This document shows positions 1 through 7,460 of a DNA stretch of 15,428 bases, piece after piece. The stretch is from Flavobacteriales bacterium (lineage in GTDB: Bacteria; Bacteroidota; Bacteroidia; Flavobacteriales_F; PHOS-HE28), in the NCBI GenBank assembly GCA_025455765.1, contig JALOLX010000029.1:1-15428 (forward strand), given 5' to 3'. The stretch's first letter is position 1; the number at the start of each line of letters is the position of its first letter. Under the pieces are notes generated by a model. It was not told the DNA's origin. It did no database searches and saw only the letters and a list, made by a program, of their open reading frames with translations. The position numbers and the translations under genes were made by a program.

Positions 1-371
1 GTGATGCGCGCGCCGGCATACTCCTGCATGGCGAACGACGCGGTGGGGCGCCAGCGCGAACGGCCCTCCTTCATGCGCGCTCCGGTCCACGTGAGGCGGC
101 CGTGGTAGCCGTAGCCGAAGACCGCACGCTCCCGCCCGGCCAAGGCATCGGAACTGCGCTGCCGCAGGTCGCGGTCGAGGTCGGCGCCGCGCAGCAGGTG
201 GCCCGGCAGTTCGTTGAAGACCGCGTTGCTGTTGTAGAGCAGCGCCCCTTCCACCCGGAGGAGGTGCCGGGCGCTGTCAAGGCCATGGTCCGGCGGCAAC
301 GGTGTCCATTGGGACTTCGCGCTGAACGCTGCCAGCAAGCCGAGCAGGAGAACGGAGACGCGCCTATTCAT
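1..371 (-). CDS. Secreted protein of unknown function, N-terminal part only
   Basis: Partial gene: the start is at 371 and the 3' part lies beyond the left edge, leaving 123 complete codons. The protein begins MNRRVSVLLLGLLAAFSAKSQ, a clear signal peptide with a probable cut after about residue 20. The mature part contains LLYNSNAVFNELPGHLLRGAD and a YGYHGRLTWTGARM stretch, suggestive of beta strands in an outer-membrane-type protein. The start codon overlaps the end of the upstream lipoprotein gene by 8 nt (ATGAATAG), so the two are probably translated as a coupled pair and may act together in the envelope. I do not recognise the family. A large beta-barrel of the DUF5723 kind that sits beside lipoproteins in Bacteroidetes is a guess that needs the rest of the gene. 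Confidence 0.8.
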   Translation of the reverse strand, partial: MNRRVSVLLLGLLAAFSAKSQWTPLPPDHGLDSARHLLRVEGALLYNSNAVFNELPGHLLRGADLDRDLRQRSSDALAGRERAVFGYGYHGRLTWTGARMKEGRSRWRPTASFAMQEYAGARI

Positions 372-1971
372 TCCCGTTCACGAGGTAGTTGGCCCGCGTG
401 GTGATCTGCACGTCCAGGGCGTAGCGCTCCAGCAGCCGCAAGTGCTCGCTCTGGTCGGCGGTGTTGAAGATGGCGCGCAGCCGCAGCTGGTTCCCTTGGT
501 ACAAGCGGTCCATCTGTTCGGCGCTCACCATGGCGCGGGCTTCGCTGCTGCGCGCCTGCACCACCGTACGGTCGGGACCCAGCAGCCCGGCCTGCAGCGC
601 GCCGGTCACGGGGATGGTGGACAACACCGCACCGTCCGCATCCACCAGGGCCAGCTCCAGCCGGGCATCGAAGGGGAAGCTGTTGGTGCCGAAGACCATC
701 AGCTCACCGCTCTGGATGGCGTGCCCTTCCGCGCTGCCGGGCAGGTCGGGCGTGACCAGCGTCTCCAGCGTAAGTTCATTGGCAATGAGGCGCAGCGGCA
801 CTTCCAGCTCCAGATCGGCCTTCAGCTGGCTCTCGTAGTAGAGGAAGTCGTTGCCGTTGCTGATGTCACCCAGCGGATTGACCCGCAGTTCCACATCATA
901 GTCAATGCGGTCGGGCAGCACTTCCAGGAAGGCGTCGATGTTGCTGTCGTCCTGATCGAGCTCGTTGCTGTAGAAGCTGGGCTGCGGCCCTGTGCCCAGG
1001 TCGATGGCGCGGTTCAGGTTGATGGGGCCGTCGAGGATGGTGTGGCTCAGGTCCACCGAAGCGCCGGTGCGACTGTTCACCGCCGTGAAGCGGTCCAGCA
1101 CCACCTGCAGGTCCATGCCCACGCCGTTCTCCACATCCAGCCGCAGCCGCACGTCATCGAGGTCCAGACCGCCTGCCACAATGTTGCGGAACAGGTCCAA
1201 CGGCAGGTCCTCGCCTTGCTGGCGCACCGTGCGTTGACCGAAGAAGCCCTTGGCATAGGCCGGCACCAGTCCGGTGTAGCTGACGGTGATGAGGATGCTG
1301 TCCAATTCGCTCACCGTAGCGCCGTTGCCGTTGGGGTCGAGCTGGGTGCTGATGAGGCTGTAGATGGTGTTGACGCTGTTGAACGCGGGGCCCCGCAGGT
1401 CGAAGCGTGTGCCGGACAGGTCGCGGGTGGTGATGCCGATGGCCGGAGCGTTCACCGTGCCGGGCCCCACCGAAGTGGTGATCACCTGCTCGCCGTTGGG
1501 GAAGGTGGCGCCGCGCAGCTCGAAGCGACCGATCAACCCGCTCTGGACCTTGTTCACCGTGCGGATCTGCAGGTTGCCTTCGCGGAGGTTGAGCCAGCGC
1601 AGGTCCACACCGTCCAGGTCCAGGCGGGTGTTGTCCTCGATGTTCAGCAGCTGTAGTCCGGCAGGGAAGTCGAACGACCCCGGCGCGGGCAGGGCATAGC
1701 GGTAGACGAAGTTGGTGTCGGGCGCGGCCAGCAAGGTGTCCAGCTCGACGTTGAAGAGCGTGCTGCGGTACACCAGGATCACACTGCCGTTCGCATCCAC
1801 CTCCAACAGGCTGTCCGGCACCAGATCGCGAATGGTGAAGCGCCCGCTCACCAAAGGGGCCACCACGTCCACGTCCCAGCGCGACGCACGGTCGTCCTTC
1901 CGGCAGGCCGCCAGCAGTACGAGCGCGAGGAGGAGGGAGGCAACCCTCCCCGGGGGGCATACGTTATGCAT
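364..1971 (-). CDS. Large lipoprotein of unknown function
   Basis: 535-residue protein. The chosen start, ATG at 1971, gives MHNVCPPGRVASLLLALVLL followed by AAC, a good lipoprotein signal with the acylated Cys at about residue 23. A longer in-frame extension upstream lacks a signal peptide and would overlap the divergent membrane-protein gene, so it was rejected. The mature part is rich in alternating hydrophobic residues, Asp and Asn, consistent with an extended all-beta fold (for example WDVDVVAPLVSGRFTIRDLV near the N-terminus and several DLDGVDL/LDLDDVRLRLDV segments). No catalytic motif is visible. It overlaps the next gene by 8 nt, which suggests a coupled envelope pair. Because the signal is Cys-lipobox type, it is expected to be anchored in the outer membrane. 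The family was not recognised. Confidence 0.85.
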   Translation of the reverse strand: MHNVCPPGRVASLLLALVLLAACRKDDRASRWDVDVVAPLVSGRFTIRDLVPDSLLEVDANGSVILVYRSTLFNVELDTLLAAPDTNFVYRYALPAPGSFDFPAGLQLLNIEDNTRLDLDGVDLRWLNLREGNLQIRTVNKVQSGLIGRFELRGATFPNGEQVITTSVGPGTVNAPAIGITTRDLSGTRFDLRGPAFNSVNTIYSLISTQLDPNGNGATVSELDSILITVSYTGLVPAYAKGFFGQRTVRQQGEDLPLDLFRNIVAGGLDLDDVRLRLDVENGVGMDLQVVLDRFTAVNSRTGASVDLSHTILDGPINLNRAIDLGTGPQPSFYSNELDQDDSNIDAFLEVLPDRIDYDVELRVNPLGDISNGNDFLYYESQLKADLELEVPLRLIANELTLETLVTPDLPGSAEGHAIQSGELMVFGTNSFPFDARLELALVDADGAVLSTIPVTGALQAGLLGPDRTVVQARSSEARAMVSAEQMDRLYQGNQLRLRAIFNTADQSEHLRLLERYALDVQITTRANYLVNGNE

Positions 1972-2013
1972 GTGGTACGGGCACAAATTACGGTCAGGCA
2001 GGCATCCGTCATG

Positions 2014-2041
2014 TTGCCAATGTGTGGCGAACGTTAATTTG
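2014..2041 (+). promoter_or_regulatory. Putative Bacteroidetes-type promoter for the membrane-protein gene
   Basis: TTG at 2014-2016 and TTAATTTG at 2034-2041, separated by 17 nt. The downstream box differs by one base from the TAnnTTTG consensus known for the Bacteroidetes housekeeping sigma factor. It lies 30 nt before the chosen ATG in a relatively AT-rich divergent intergenic region (1972-2070). This is pattern match only. Confidence 0.3.
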
Positions 2042-2070
2042 GTCGCACCGATCACCGTGTTGTGCTTGGG

Positions 2071-2514
2071 ATGCTGCTCCAACGACATATCCTTCTGCCC
2101 TGGCTGGCATCGGCAGTGACCATGTTCGGCTTCTCCTACCTCTGGCACGGGGTGGCGTTGACCGATCTGGAAGAACTGCGCATACCGCTCACCCTCTATT
2201 TCGTGCTCTCCGGGGTCGTCTACCTCGGCCTGGGCTTGCTGCTCACCTTCGGCATCCACGAGGCGGCCCGCCGCGAACTGATCTCGCTGAAGAACGCCTT
2301 CCCCTTCACCTCATTCCTGGTCGGTGCCGCCCTCGGCTTCGCGGTCTACCTGGTGATCTTCGTGCTCGGCATGACCTTCACCAAGCACGGCATGGTCCAC
2401 TTCGTGGTGGACATCCTTTGGCAGATGGCCGAACAGGGGCTGGGTGGACTGGCCGTGAGCCTGGGCATCATCTACGATATGCACAAGCGCTTCCTCGAAC
2501 AGGAGCGGGCCTGA
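2071..2514 (+). CDS. Small four-helix membrane protein, unknown function
   Basis: 147 residues from ATG at 2071 (MLLQRHILLPWLASAV); a GTG at 2062 would add three residues. Four hydrophobic segments are visible at about residues 5-28, 38-60, 79-101 and 119-135, separated by short charged loops (HEAARREL after helix 2, MHKRFLEQERA at the C-terminus), so it is an inner-membrane protein. No catalytic motif is apparent and the family was not recognised. It is divergent from the lipoprotein gene and converges on rarA, with only 6 nt between the two stop codons and no visible terminator, so transcripts of the two genes may overlap at their 3' ends. Confidence 0.75.
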   Translation: MLLQRHILLPWLASAVTMFGFSYLWHGVALTDLEELRIPLTLYFVLSGVVYLGLGLLLTFGIHEAARRELISLKNAFPFTSFLVGAALGFAVYLVIFVLGMTFTKHGMVHFVVDILWQMAEQGLGGLAVSLGIIYDMHKRFLEQERA

Positions 2515-2520
2515 TCGTCG

Positions 2521-3810
2521 TTACGAAGCGTTGTACTTGCCCTTCCACAGCCGCTTGATCAGCGCCGCGTGCTCGGGTTCCTTGCCGGCCGTTCCGGGGG
2601 TGTAGAAGCTGGTGCCCGCAAGGCTCGGCGGAAGGAATTCCTGGTCGATGAAGTTGCCCTCGCCGTCGTGGCTGTACTGGTACTCCTTGCCGTAGCCCAG
2701 GTCCTTCATCAGCTTGGTGGGCGCGTTGCGCAAGGCGATGGGCACCACCAGATCGCCAGTGCGCTGCACCGTGGCCTGTGCCGCCCCGATGGCCACATAG
2801 CTGGCGTTGCTCTTCGGTGAGCAGGCCAGGTAGATCGCGCATTGGCTGAGGATGATGCGGCTCTCCGGCCACCCGATCATCTGCGCCGCCTGCATCGCGG
2901 TGGTGGCCATCAACAGCGCATTGGGATTGGCGTTGCCGATGTCCTCGCTGCTGAGGATCACCATGCGCCGCGCGATGAAGAGCGGATCCTCGCCGCCTTC
3001 CACCATGCGCGCCAACCAGTACACCGCCGCGTTGGGGTCGCTGCCCCGGATGCTCTTGATGAAGGCGGAGATGATGTCGTAGTGCTGCTCGCCCTGCTTG
3101 TCGTAGCGCGCGCTCAAGGTGTGTACCACGTCCTGCACACCTTCATCGGTGATCTCCACCGGACCTTCGGGCGCGGCTTTCACGCACAGCTCGAAGGTGT
3201 TCAGCAGCCGCCGTGCATCGCCACCGCTCGCGCGGAAAAGGGTGCTGGTACTGCGCAGGGTGATGGACCGGTCCTTCAACTGGGCGTCCTGCGCCATCGC
3301 CCGGTGCAGCAGCGCCAGCAGGTCGCTTTCGGTGAGGGCTTCCAGCGTGTAGACCTGGCAGCGGGAGAGGAGCGCCCCGATCACCTCGAAGCTCGGGTTC
3401 TCCGTGGTGGCGCCGATCAGGGTGATGGTGCCCTTCTCCACTGCACCGAGCAGGCTGTCCTGCTGGGCTTTGCTGAAGCGGTGGATCTCGTCGATGAAGA
3501 GCACCGCACTGCGCGAGAAGAGCCCGCTGCCACCGGCCTTTTCGATCACTTCGCGCACGTCCTTCACCCCGCTGCTGATGGCGCTGAGTGTGTGGAACGG
3601 GCGCCCCAGTTCCTGTGCGATGAGGCGGGCCAAGGTGGTCTTGCCCACCCCCGGCGGCCCCCAGAGGATCATGCTCGGCAGCATGCCACCGGCCAACGCC
3701 TTCCGCAGCACGCCTTGCGGACCCACCAGGTGCTGCTGCCCCACGACCTCGTTCAAGGTGGTGGGCCGCATGCGCTCGGCAAGCGGCATCGACAGGTCCG
3801 TGGCGTGCAT
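2521..3810 (-). CDS. rarA: Replication-associated recombination protein A (AAA+ ATPase)
   Basis: 429 residues, the usual size for RarA/MgsA, the clamp-loader-like AAA+ ATPase that acts at stalled replication forks and single-strand/double-strand junctions. In order: PLAERMRPTTLNEVVGQQHL (residues 9-28, the family N-terminus), Walker A GPPGVGKT (51-58), Walker B VLFIDEIH (103-110), sensor 1 GATTENPS (133-140), arginine finger LLSRC around R150, sensor 2 GGDARRLLN (196-204), then the C-terminal tetramerisation region with the AVYWLARM..GEDPLFIARRM..SSEDIGNANP signature. The start at 3810 places the PLAxRMRP motif as in E. coli RarA. Its position beside recA, though divergent, groups two genome-maintenance genes. 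Confidence 0.97.
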   Translation of the reverse strand: MHATDLSMPLAERMRPTTLNEVVGQQHLVGPQGVLRKALAGGMLPSMILWGPPGVGKTTLARLIAQELGRPFHTLSAISSGVKDVREVIEKAGGSGLFSRSAVLFIDEIHRFSKAQQDSLLGAVEKGTITLIGATTENPSFEVIGALLSRCQVYTLEALTESDLLALLHRAMAQDAQLKDRSITLRSTSTLFRASGGDARRLLNTFELCVKAAPEGPVEITDEGVQDVVHTLSARYDKQGEQHYDIISAFIKSIRGSDPNAAVYWLARMVEGGEDPLFIARRMVILSSEDIGNANPNALLMATTAMQAAQMIGWPESRIILSQCAIYLACSPKSNASYVAIGAAQATVQRTGDLVVPIALRNAPTKLMKDLGYGKEYQYSHDGEGNFIDQEFLPPSLAGTSFYTPGTAGKEPEHAALIKRLWKGKYNAS

Positions 3811-3834
3811 GGACCGCGAAAGTAAGGCGGGCTA

Positions 3835-3951
3835 TCAGCTTACGGCCGTGCCGAGCATCAGCACCAGCAGGAGCAGTACAAGCCCGTGCAGCTCACGGTC
3901 GTCCAACTGGTGGGAAAGGGAAACGGCGATGGTGCGGAGGTTGCGGCGCAT
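3835..3951 (-). CDS. Small single-pass membrane mini-protein
   Basis: A 38-residue frame from ATG at 3951 to TGA at 3835-3837, starting MRRNLRTIAVSLSHQLDDRE and ending in a hydrophobic stretch LHGLVLLLLVLMLGTAVS (residues 21-38). A basic N-terminus followed by a C-terminal membrane span is a plausible small tail-anchored protein. It lies 24 nt upstream of rarA on the same strand and could be its transcript leader or a co-transcribed gene. Codon third positions are mostly C/G as in its neighbours. There is no homology evidence, and a chance frame in GC-rich DNA is possible. Confidence 0.4.
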   Translation of the reverse strand: MRRNLRTIAVSLSHQLDDRELHGLVLLLLVLMLGTAVS

Positions 3952-4164
3952 GCAGTAGGCTGTCCAAGCCTGTGGGTGCATCGGCCGTCGTTCAGAGTGA
4001 CCGCAAGATAGTTCCGGTCGATATGTTTGTCAATTTTGTCGATAGTTTATAGTGCTTTGTCGATGCATTGACCTTGGAGTGTCGAGGTCTTGAGGGATAC
4101 AAGGCAGCGGGCGCGCTCACGTACGCACGGGAGGCCCCTGTTCAAAACTTTTTCTGCCAGGAAA

Positions 4165-4195
4165 TTTGTCGGCCCCGATCGGATGTGCTTATTTG
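4165..4195 (+). promoter_or_regulatory. Putative recA promoter
   Basis: TTTG at 4165-4168, then 20 nt, then TTATTTG at 4189-4195, an imperfect form of the Bacteroidetes TAnnTTTG box. A start point around 4202 would leave a leader of about 145 nt. The inverted repeat at 4208-4226 would lie just downstream of the start point, a position suited to repression. The alternative is the exact TATGTTTG at 4022-4029. Weak evidence. Confidence 0.28.
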
Positions 4196-4207
4196 TGCGT
4201 CATCAAG

Positions 4208-4226
4208 TTGACAGAAAAAATGTCAA
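4208..4226. promoter_or_regulatory. Palindrome in the recA leader, possible operator
   Basis: TTGACA, seven bases (GAAAAAA), TGTCAA: perfect 6-bp inverted arms, 122 nt upstream of the recA start codon. A dyad in front of recA suggests a damage-response repressor site, but I cannot match it to a confirmed LexA box of this phylum. The left arm also resembles a sigma-70 -35 hexamer, which is not the usual element in Bacteroidetes. Confidence 0.4.
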
Positions 4227-4347
4227 GCGATCGCCGCCCCGCTCACCACGCCCTGCGCATTGTTGTGCGGCGCGCGATCCACACCGCCACCGACCGGGCG
4301 TGAACAGTACGGTCCACGAACACGTAACTTCAACACACGATACGCAC

Positions 4348-5367
<1,020 letters not shown>

Positions 5368-5388
5368 TCTGGATCACCCGCTACTTTT

Positions 5389-5435
5389 GGAGGGTCCCGG
5401 TTCGGAGTGTTTTCCGGGGCCCTCCTTTCTTTTTC
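5389..5435 (+). terminator. Rho-independent terminator of recA
   Basis: Twelve-base-pair stem: arm GGAGGGTCCCGG at 5389-5400 pairs with CCGGGGCCCTCC at 5414-5425 (one G-T wobble), with a 13-nt loop, followed by the T-rich run TTTCTTTTTC. It sits just after the recA stop and before the TPR lipoprotein start. Confidence 0.9.
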
Positions 5436-5450
5436 ACCCCCGCCCAGCCC

Positions 5451-6476
5451 ATGCGCGTGCTCCTGTTCTTCTGTGTGGTACTCCTCCTTTCCGCTTGCAC
5501 ACCCAAGGGGCCCGAGCAGGACAGCTCCACCGCCACCGATGCCAGTGCCAACCCGCTGCTCGCCCTCGAACAGCGCATCCTCGCCGATCCCAACAACGCT
5601 GCGCTCTTCGCCGAACGCGCCCGTTATTACCTCTCCATCGATAGCCTGCGCCTGGCCGAGAACGACCTGCGCCGCGCCATGGCCATCGCCCCCCAAGCGC
5701 CCGAATGGCCATTGCAACTGGCCGACCTCTACTACTCACGCATCCGCCTGCTCGAAGCCGAGGAACTCCTGCAACAGGCCGCAGCCCTCGATACCAACCG
5801 GGTGGAAGCGCTCCTCAAACTGAGCGAACTGAAGCTCGTGCAACGGTCCTACAAGGAAGCCATGCAGCTCGCCAACAAGGCCCTGCGCAAGGAAGTGACC
5901 AATGCCCAAGGCTACTTCCTCAAAGGCTGGATCCACAAGGAAGCCGGCGACACCGCCTTGGCCATCAGCAGCTTCCGCACCGCCGTTGAACAGGCCCCCG
6001 ACTTCTACGATGCCTACGTGTCGCTGGGATTGCTGCATGCCGCGCAGCACGACCCCCTCGCCCTGCAGTACTACAACACGGCCATCGAGCTCCGCCCCAA
6101 TAGTGTGGAAGCGCTGTACAACAAGGCGATGTACTGCCAGGAACACGGGCAGGACAGCATCGCCCTGCTCTGCTATGATCGCATCAAGGAGGTGGCGCCC
6201 CAGAACGCCATGGCCTACTACAATTCGGGCTACATCTTCCTCACCCTACGCGGCGAACCGGTCAAGGCACGGTCGGAGTTCACGCGGTCCATCGCCCTCC
6301 TGCCCACCAATGCCAACACCTTCTACAACCGGGGCCTCACCTACGAAGAGCAAGGCATCCTGGACAGCGCGATGCTCGACTACCAGCAAGCCCTTCGCCT
6401 GGATCCCGCCGCCGACCTCCCCGCCGAAGGCCTGAGCCGCCTACAACGCAAGGGGGTGAAGGTGGTGAAGCCGTGA
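5451..6476 (+). CDS. TPR-repeat lipoprotein
   Basis: 341 residues from ATG at 5451: MRVLLFFCVVLLLSAC is a lipoprotein signal with lipobox LSAC, acylated Cys 16. After a Ser/Thr/Asp-rich linker the whole protein is a string of about eight tetratricopeptide repeats (for example ALFAERARYYLSIDSLRLAE, YNKAMYCQEHGQDSIALLCY, TFYNRGLTYEEQGILDSAML, each ending with an xxPxx turn). It is thus an envelope-anchored protein-interaction scaffold. The partner is unknown. An upstream in-frame extension to about 5364 has no signal peptide and runs through the recA terminator, so it was rejected. Oddity: its last 126 bp and last 78 bp recur downstream at 12784-12909 and 10168-10245, which marks its 3' end as the boundary of an accessory region. 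Confidence 0.92.
   Translation: MRVLLFFCVVLLLSACTPKGPEQDSSTATDASANPLLALEQRILADPNNAALFAERARYYLSIDSLRLAENDLRRAMAIAPQAPEWPLQLADLYYSRIRLLEAEELLQQAAALDTNRVEALLKLSELKLVQRSYKEAMQLANKALRKEVTNAQGYFLKGWIHKEAGDTALAISSFRTAVEQAPDFYDAYVSLGLLHAAQHDPLALQYYNTAIELRPNSVEALYNKAMYCQEHGQDSIALLCYDRIKEVAPQNAMAYYNSGYIFLTLRGEPVKARSEFTRSIALLPTNANTFYNRGLTYEEQGILDSAMLDYQQALRLDPAADLPAEGLSRLQRKGVKVVKP
6351..6476 (+). repeat. TPR-gene 3'-end repeat, copy 1 (in the intact gene)
   Basis: Final 42 codons including the stop of the TPR lipoprotein gene, from CAAGGCATCCTG to the TGA. Copies in direct orientation are at 12784-12909 (same length, 115 of 126 identical by my alignment) and 10168-10245 (last 78 bp, 74 identical). Most changes are synonymous. 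Confidence 0.93.
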
Positions 6477-6548
6477 TCGATAGCCTATCTGTGAGGGAGG
6501 ATACGTACAAAGTTTTCCTCATGGAGCCGCTCTTTACTGCGCATCCAG

Positions 6549-6593
6549 CAATGAGTGGCAGAACTTTGGGGTAGCTTACACGGCCACCGGCAT
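6549..6593. repeat. Junction element a, copy 1
   Basis: Starts CAGCAATGAGTGGC and includes TTACAC and CCGG. Aligns without gaps to 10311-10355 (31 of 45 identical). In both places it follows a TPR-gene 3' end by 65-75 bp and precedes element b. The copies diverge after TTACAC, where the RHS fragment begins in this copy. Confidence 0.5.
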
Positions 6594-6771
6594 CGTGCAG
6601 GTAGAACTCCTGGGCTTCAATGTCGCCCTCGTACTTGCCGTAGCGCTTGTAGATGCGCTGGTCGGTGGGGCCGTGCAGGTAGTGGGTCTGGTAGTGCGAA
6701 GACTGTTTCCACATGTCCAACAGCACAGGCAGTTGCGCACGGCCATAGGTGGTGTTGAAGATGCTGCGGGC
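6580..6771 (-). pseudogene. RHS-repeat core fragment, degraded
   Basis: The minus strand encodes about 64 residues of RHS-type sequence: TTYGRAQLPVLLDMWKQSSH, then YLHGPTDQRIYKRYGKYEGD, then IEAQEFYLHDAGGR. YD-rich segments of this kind form the beta-cage of RHS proteins. The end of the fragment matches the beginning of the truncated RHS gene at 9187-9224 (38 bp with one mismatch). It has no start of its own, no hyper-conserved RHS core (DPxG) and no C-terminal domain, so it is a remnant of a second RHS gene or the displaced 5' part of the same one. Confidence 0.7.
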
Positions 6772-6777
6772 TCTATG

Positions 6778-6839
6778 CGAACGATCTATTCCGAAAATGG
6801 AACAGGGGAGTGCAGGGGTGATCGGGAATGTGCGGGGCA
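6778..6839. repeat. Junction element b, copy 1
   Basis: CGAACG, then a short variable stretch, then TCCGAAAATGGAACAGGGGA and GTGCAGG (6778-6816), 34 of 39 identical to 10399-10437. The continuation AATGTGCGGGGCA at 6827-6839 is exact at 9296-9308. It contains the small dyad ATTCC-N6-GGAAC. It stands immediately upstream of RHS sequence read on the minus strand, both here and near 9254. Confidence 0.6.
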
Positions 6840-6880
6840 TCAAGGAGATCTAGCGGCTGGCCCCGGAGGACTAGAACACG

Positions 6881-6943
6881 ACCATCAACGTGATCGATGC
6901 CTTCCTCCGCGACACCAAGACCAATATGCCGAACGGGAAGTAA
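6881..6943 (+). pseudogene. Short unidentified coding remnant
   Basis: The plus strand reads TINVIDAFLRDTKTNMPNGK followed by TAA, with an in-frame TAG just upstream. Composition and third-position GC look like a real gene's C-terminal end, but the remainder is absent. The family is not identified, and chance is possible. Confidence 0.3.
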
Positions 6944-7017
6944 GGCTTCAAGCCAAGGTCAAGATCCAGCAGATACTCGGGCCTGCGGCCTAACCAACCC
7001 GAGCACGAACACCTGTG

Positions 7018-7446
7018 CTAGTCATGGTATACACTCACCCGGCGTAGACCATATTGAGCATAGTTCATTCTGTAGTCCATCACTTGGTCGTAGCGGTTGA
7101 GCGCTATACAGGCAATAATGACCTGGCTAGGCCATCGCATCGGACGGGGCATTATACCTGAGTAGGGTGCATATACAAGCAAGGTGTCGGCTTCGCTTCG
7201 GTAGTAGATCTCGTCCGTTACAAAGGCATAGTCACGCTCCTTGTCATAGTCACGCTTCGTCGAGTCGGTCTTGATGAGGATCTGCTCATGGTTACCCGCT
7301 AGGCCCCAAGTTCGAGCCTCGATGAAAAGAGTTTCACCTTGCGCGCGGAATGGCACCGCTTCCATCTTGAGCAGACATTGCTCGTTCGAATTGTTGGCAC
7401 AACTCATGAGTGTTGCACTGGCAAATGTGACTAAAGCCTTGCGCAT
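7018..7446 (-). CDS. Putative immunity lipoprotein for the RHS C-terminal domain
   Basis: 142 residues. MRKALVTFASATLMSC is a lipoprotein signal peptide with Cys 16, so the protein should be membrane-anchored on the periplasmic side. The mature part is small and alpha/beta-like (QCLLKMEAVPFRAQGETLFI near the start, RRVSVYHD at the end) without a recognised domain. It starts 14 nt after the RHS gene's stop on the same strand, and both the RHS C-terminal region and this gene are visibly less GC-rich than the backbone. By the general layout of polymorphic toxin loci, a small gene directly after a variable RHS C-terminus is usually its immunity gene. That role is inferred from position only. It could instead be an unrelated small lipoprotein. 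Confidence 0.6.
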   Translation of the reverse strand: MRKALVTFASATLMSCANNSNEQCLLKMEAVPFRAQGETLFIEARTWGLAGNHEQILIKTDSTKRDYDKERDYAFVTDEIYYRSEADTLLVYAPYSGIMPRPMRWPSQVIIACIALNRYDQVMDYRMNYAQYGLRRVSVYHD

Positions 7447-7460
7447 GGTAGGTTATACTG

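Larger units (their letters stand above)
3952..4347. other. Divergent rarA/recA intergenic region
   Basis: About 0.4 kb without a convincing gene. The part at 4010-4075 is strikingly AT-rich for this genome. It carries TTTGTC at 4026, 4035 and 4056 (again at 4165), of which two are embedded in a 9-bp direct repeat, TTTGTCGAT, at 4035-4043 and 4056-4064 (21 bp apart, two helical turns). An exact TAnnTTTG match (TATGTTTG) sits at 4022-4029 on the plus strand without a well-placed upstream TTG. A palindrome lies at 4208-4226. The region presumably holds the recA promoter and control sites. Confidence 0.6.
6477..7017. other. Gene-poor patchwork of remnants
   Basis: No intact gene. In order it contains about 70 bp of unassigned sequence after the TPR stop, a 45-bp block also seen near 10311 (element a), an RHS core fragment on the minus strand, a 39-bp block also seen near 10399 (element b), then a short plus-strand coding-like remnant ending at 6943 (…INVIDAFLRDTKTNMPNGK, then stop) and a further tail ending at 6991. 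Several pieces look like ends of genes joined together, as expected after repeated insertions and deletions. Confidence 0.6.

Noticed and set aside
442..1656. Open frame of about 400 codons on the plus strand, antisense to the large lipoprotein
   Set aside because: It is the complement of a well-supported lipoprotein gene. The protein is repetitive Val/Gln/His/Ala sequence typical of a GC-rich shadow frame, with no signal or domain.
1972..2259. N-terminal extension of the large lipoprotein up to 2259
   Set aside because: It would bury the lipoprotein signal inside the protein and overlap the divergent membrane-protein gene. ATG 1971 gives a proper signal.
2842..3825. Open frame of about 330 codons antisense to rarA
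   Set aside because: Shadow of rarA, whose AAA+ motifs are unambiguous.
4208..4226. Calling the recA palindrome a LexA (SOS) box
   Set aside because: No lexA gene in the window and no match to an SOS consensus I can confirm for this phylum. Kept only as a possible operator.
4090..4347. Upstream extension of recA
   Set aside because: Low-complexity basic sequence without RecA similarity, running through putative control sites. ATG 4348 matches the normal RecA N-terminus.
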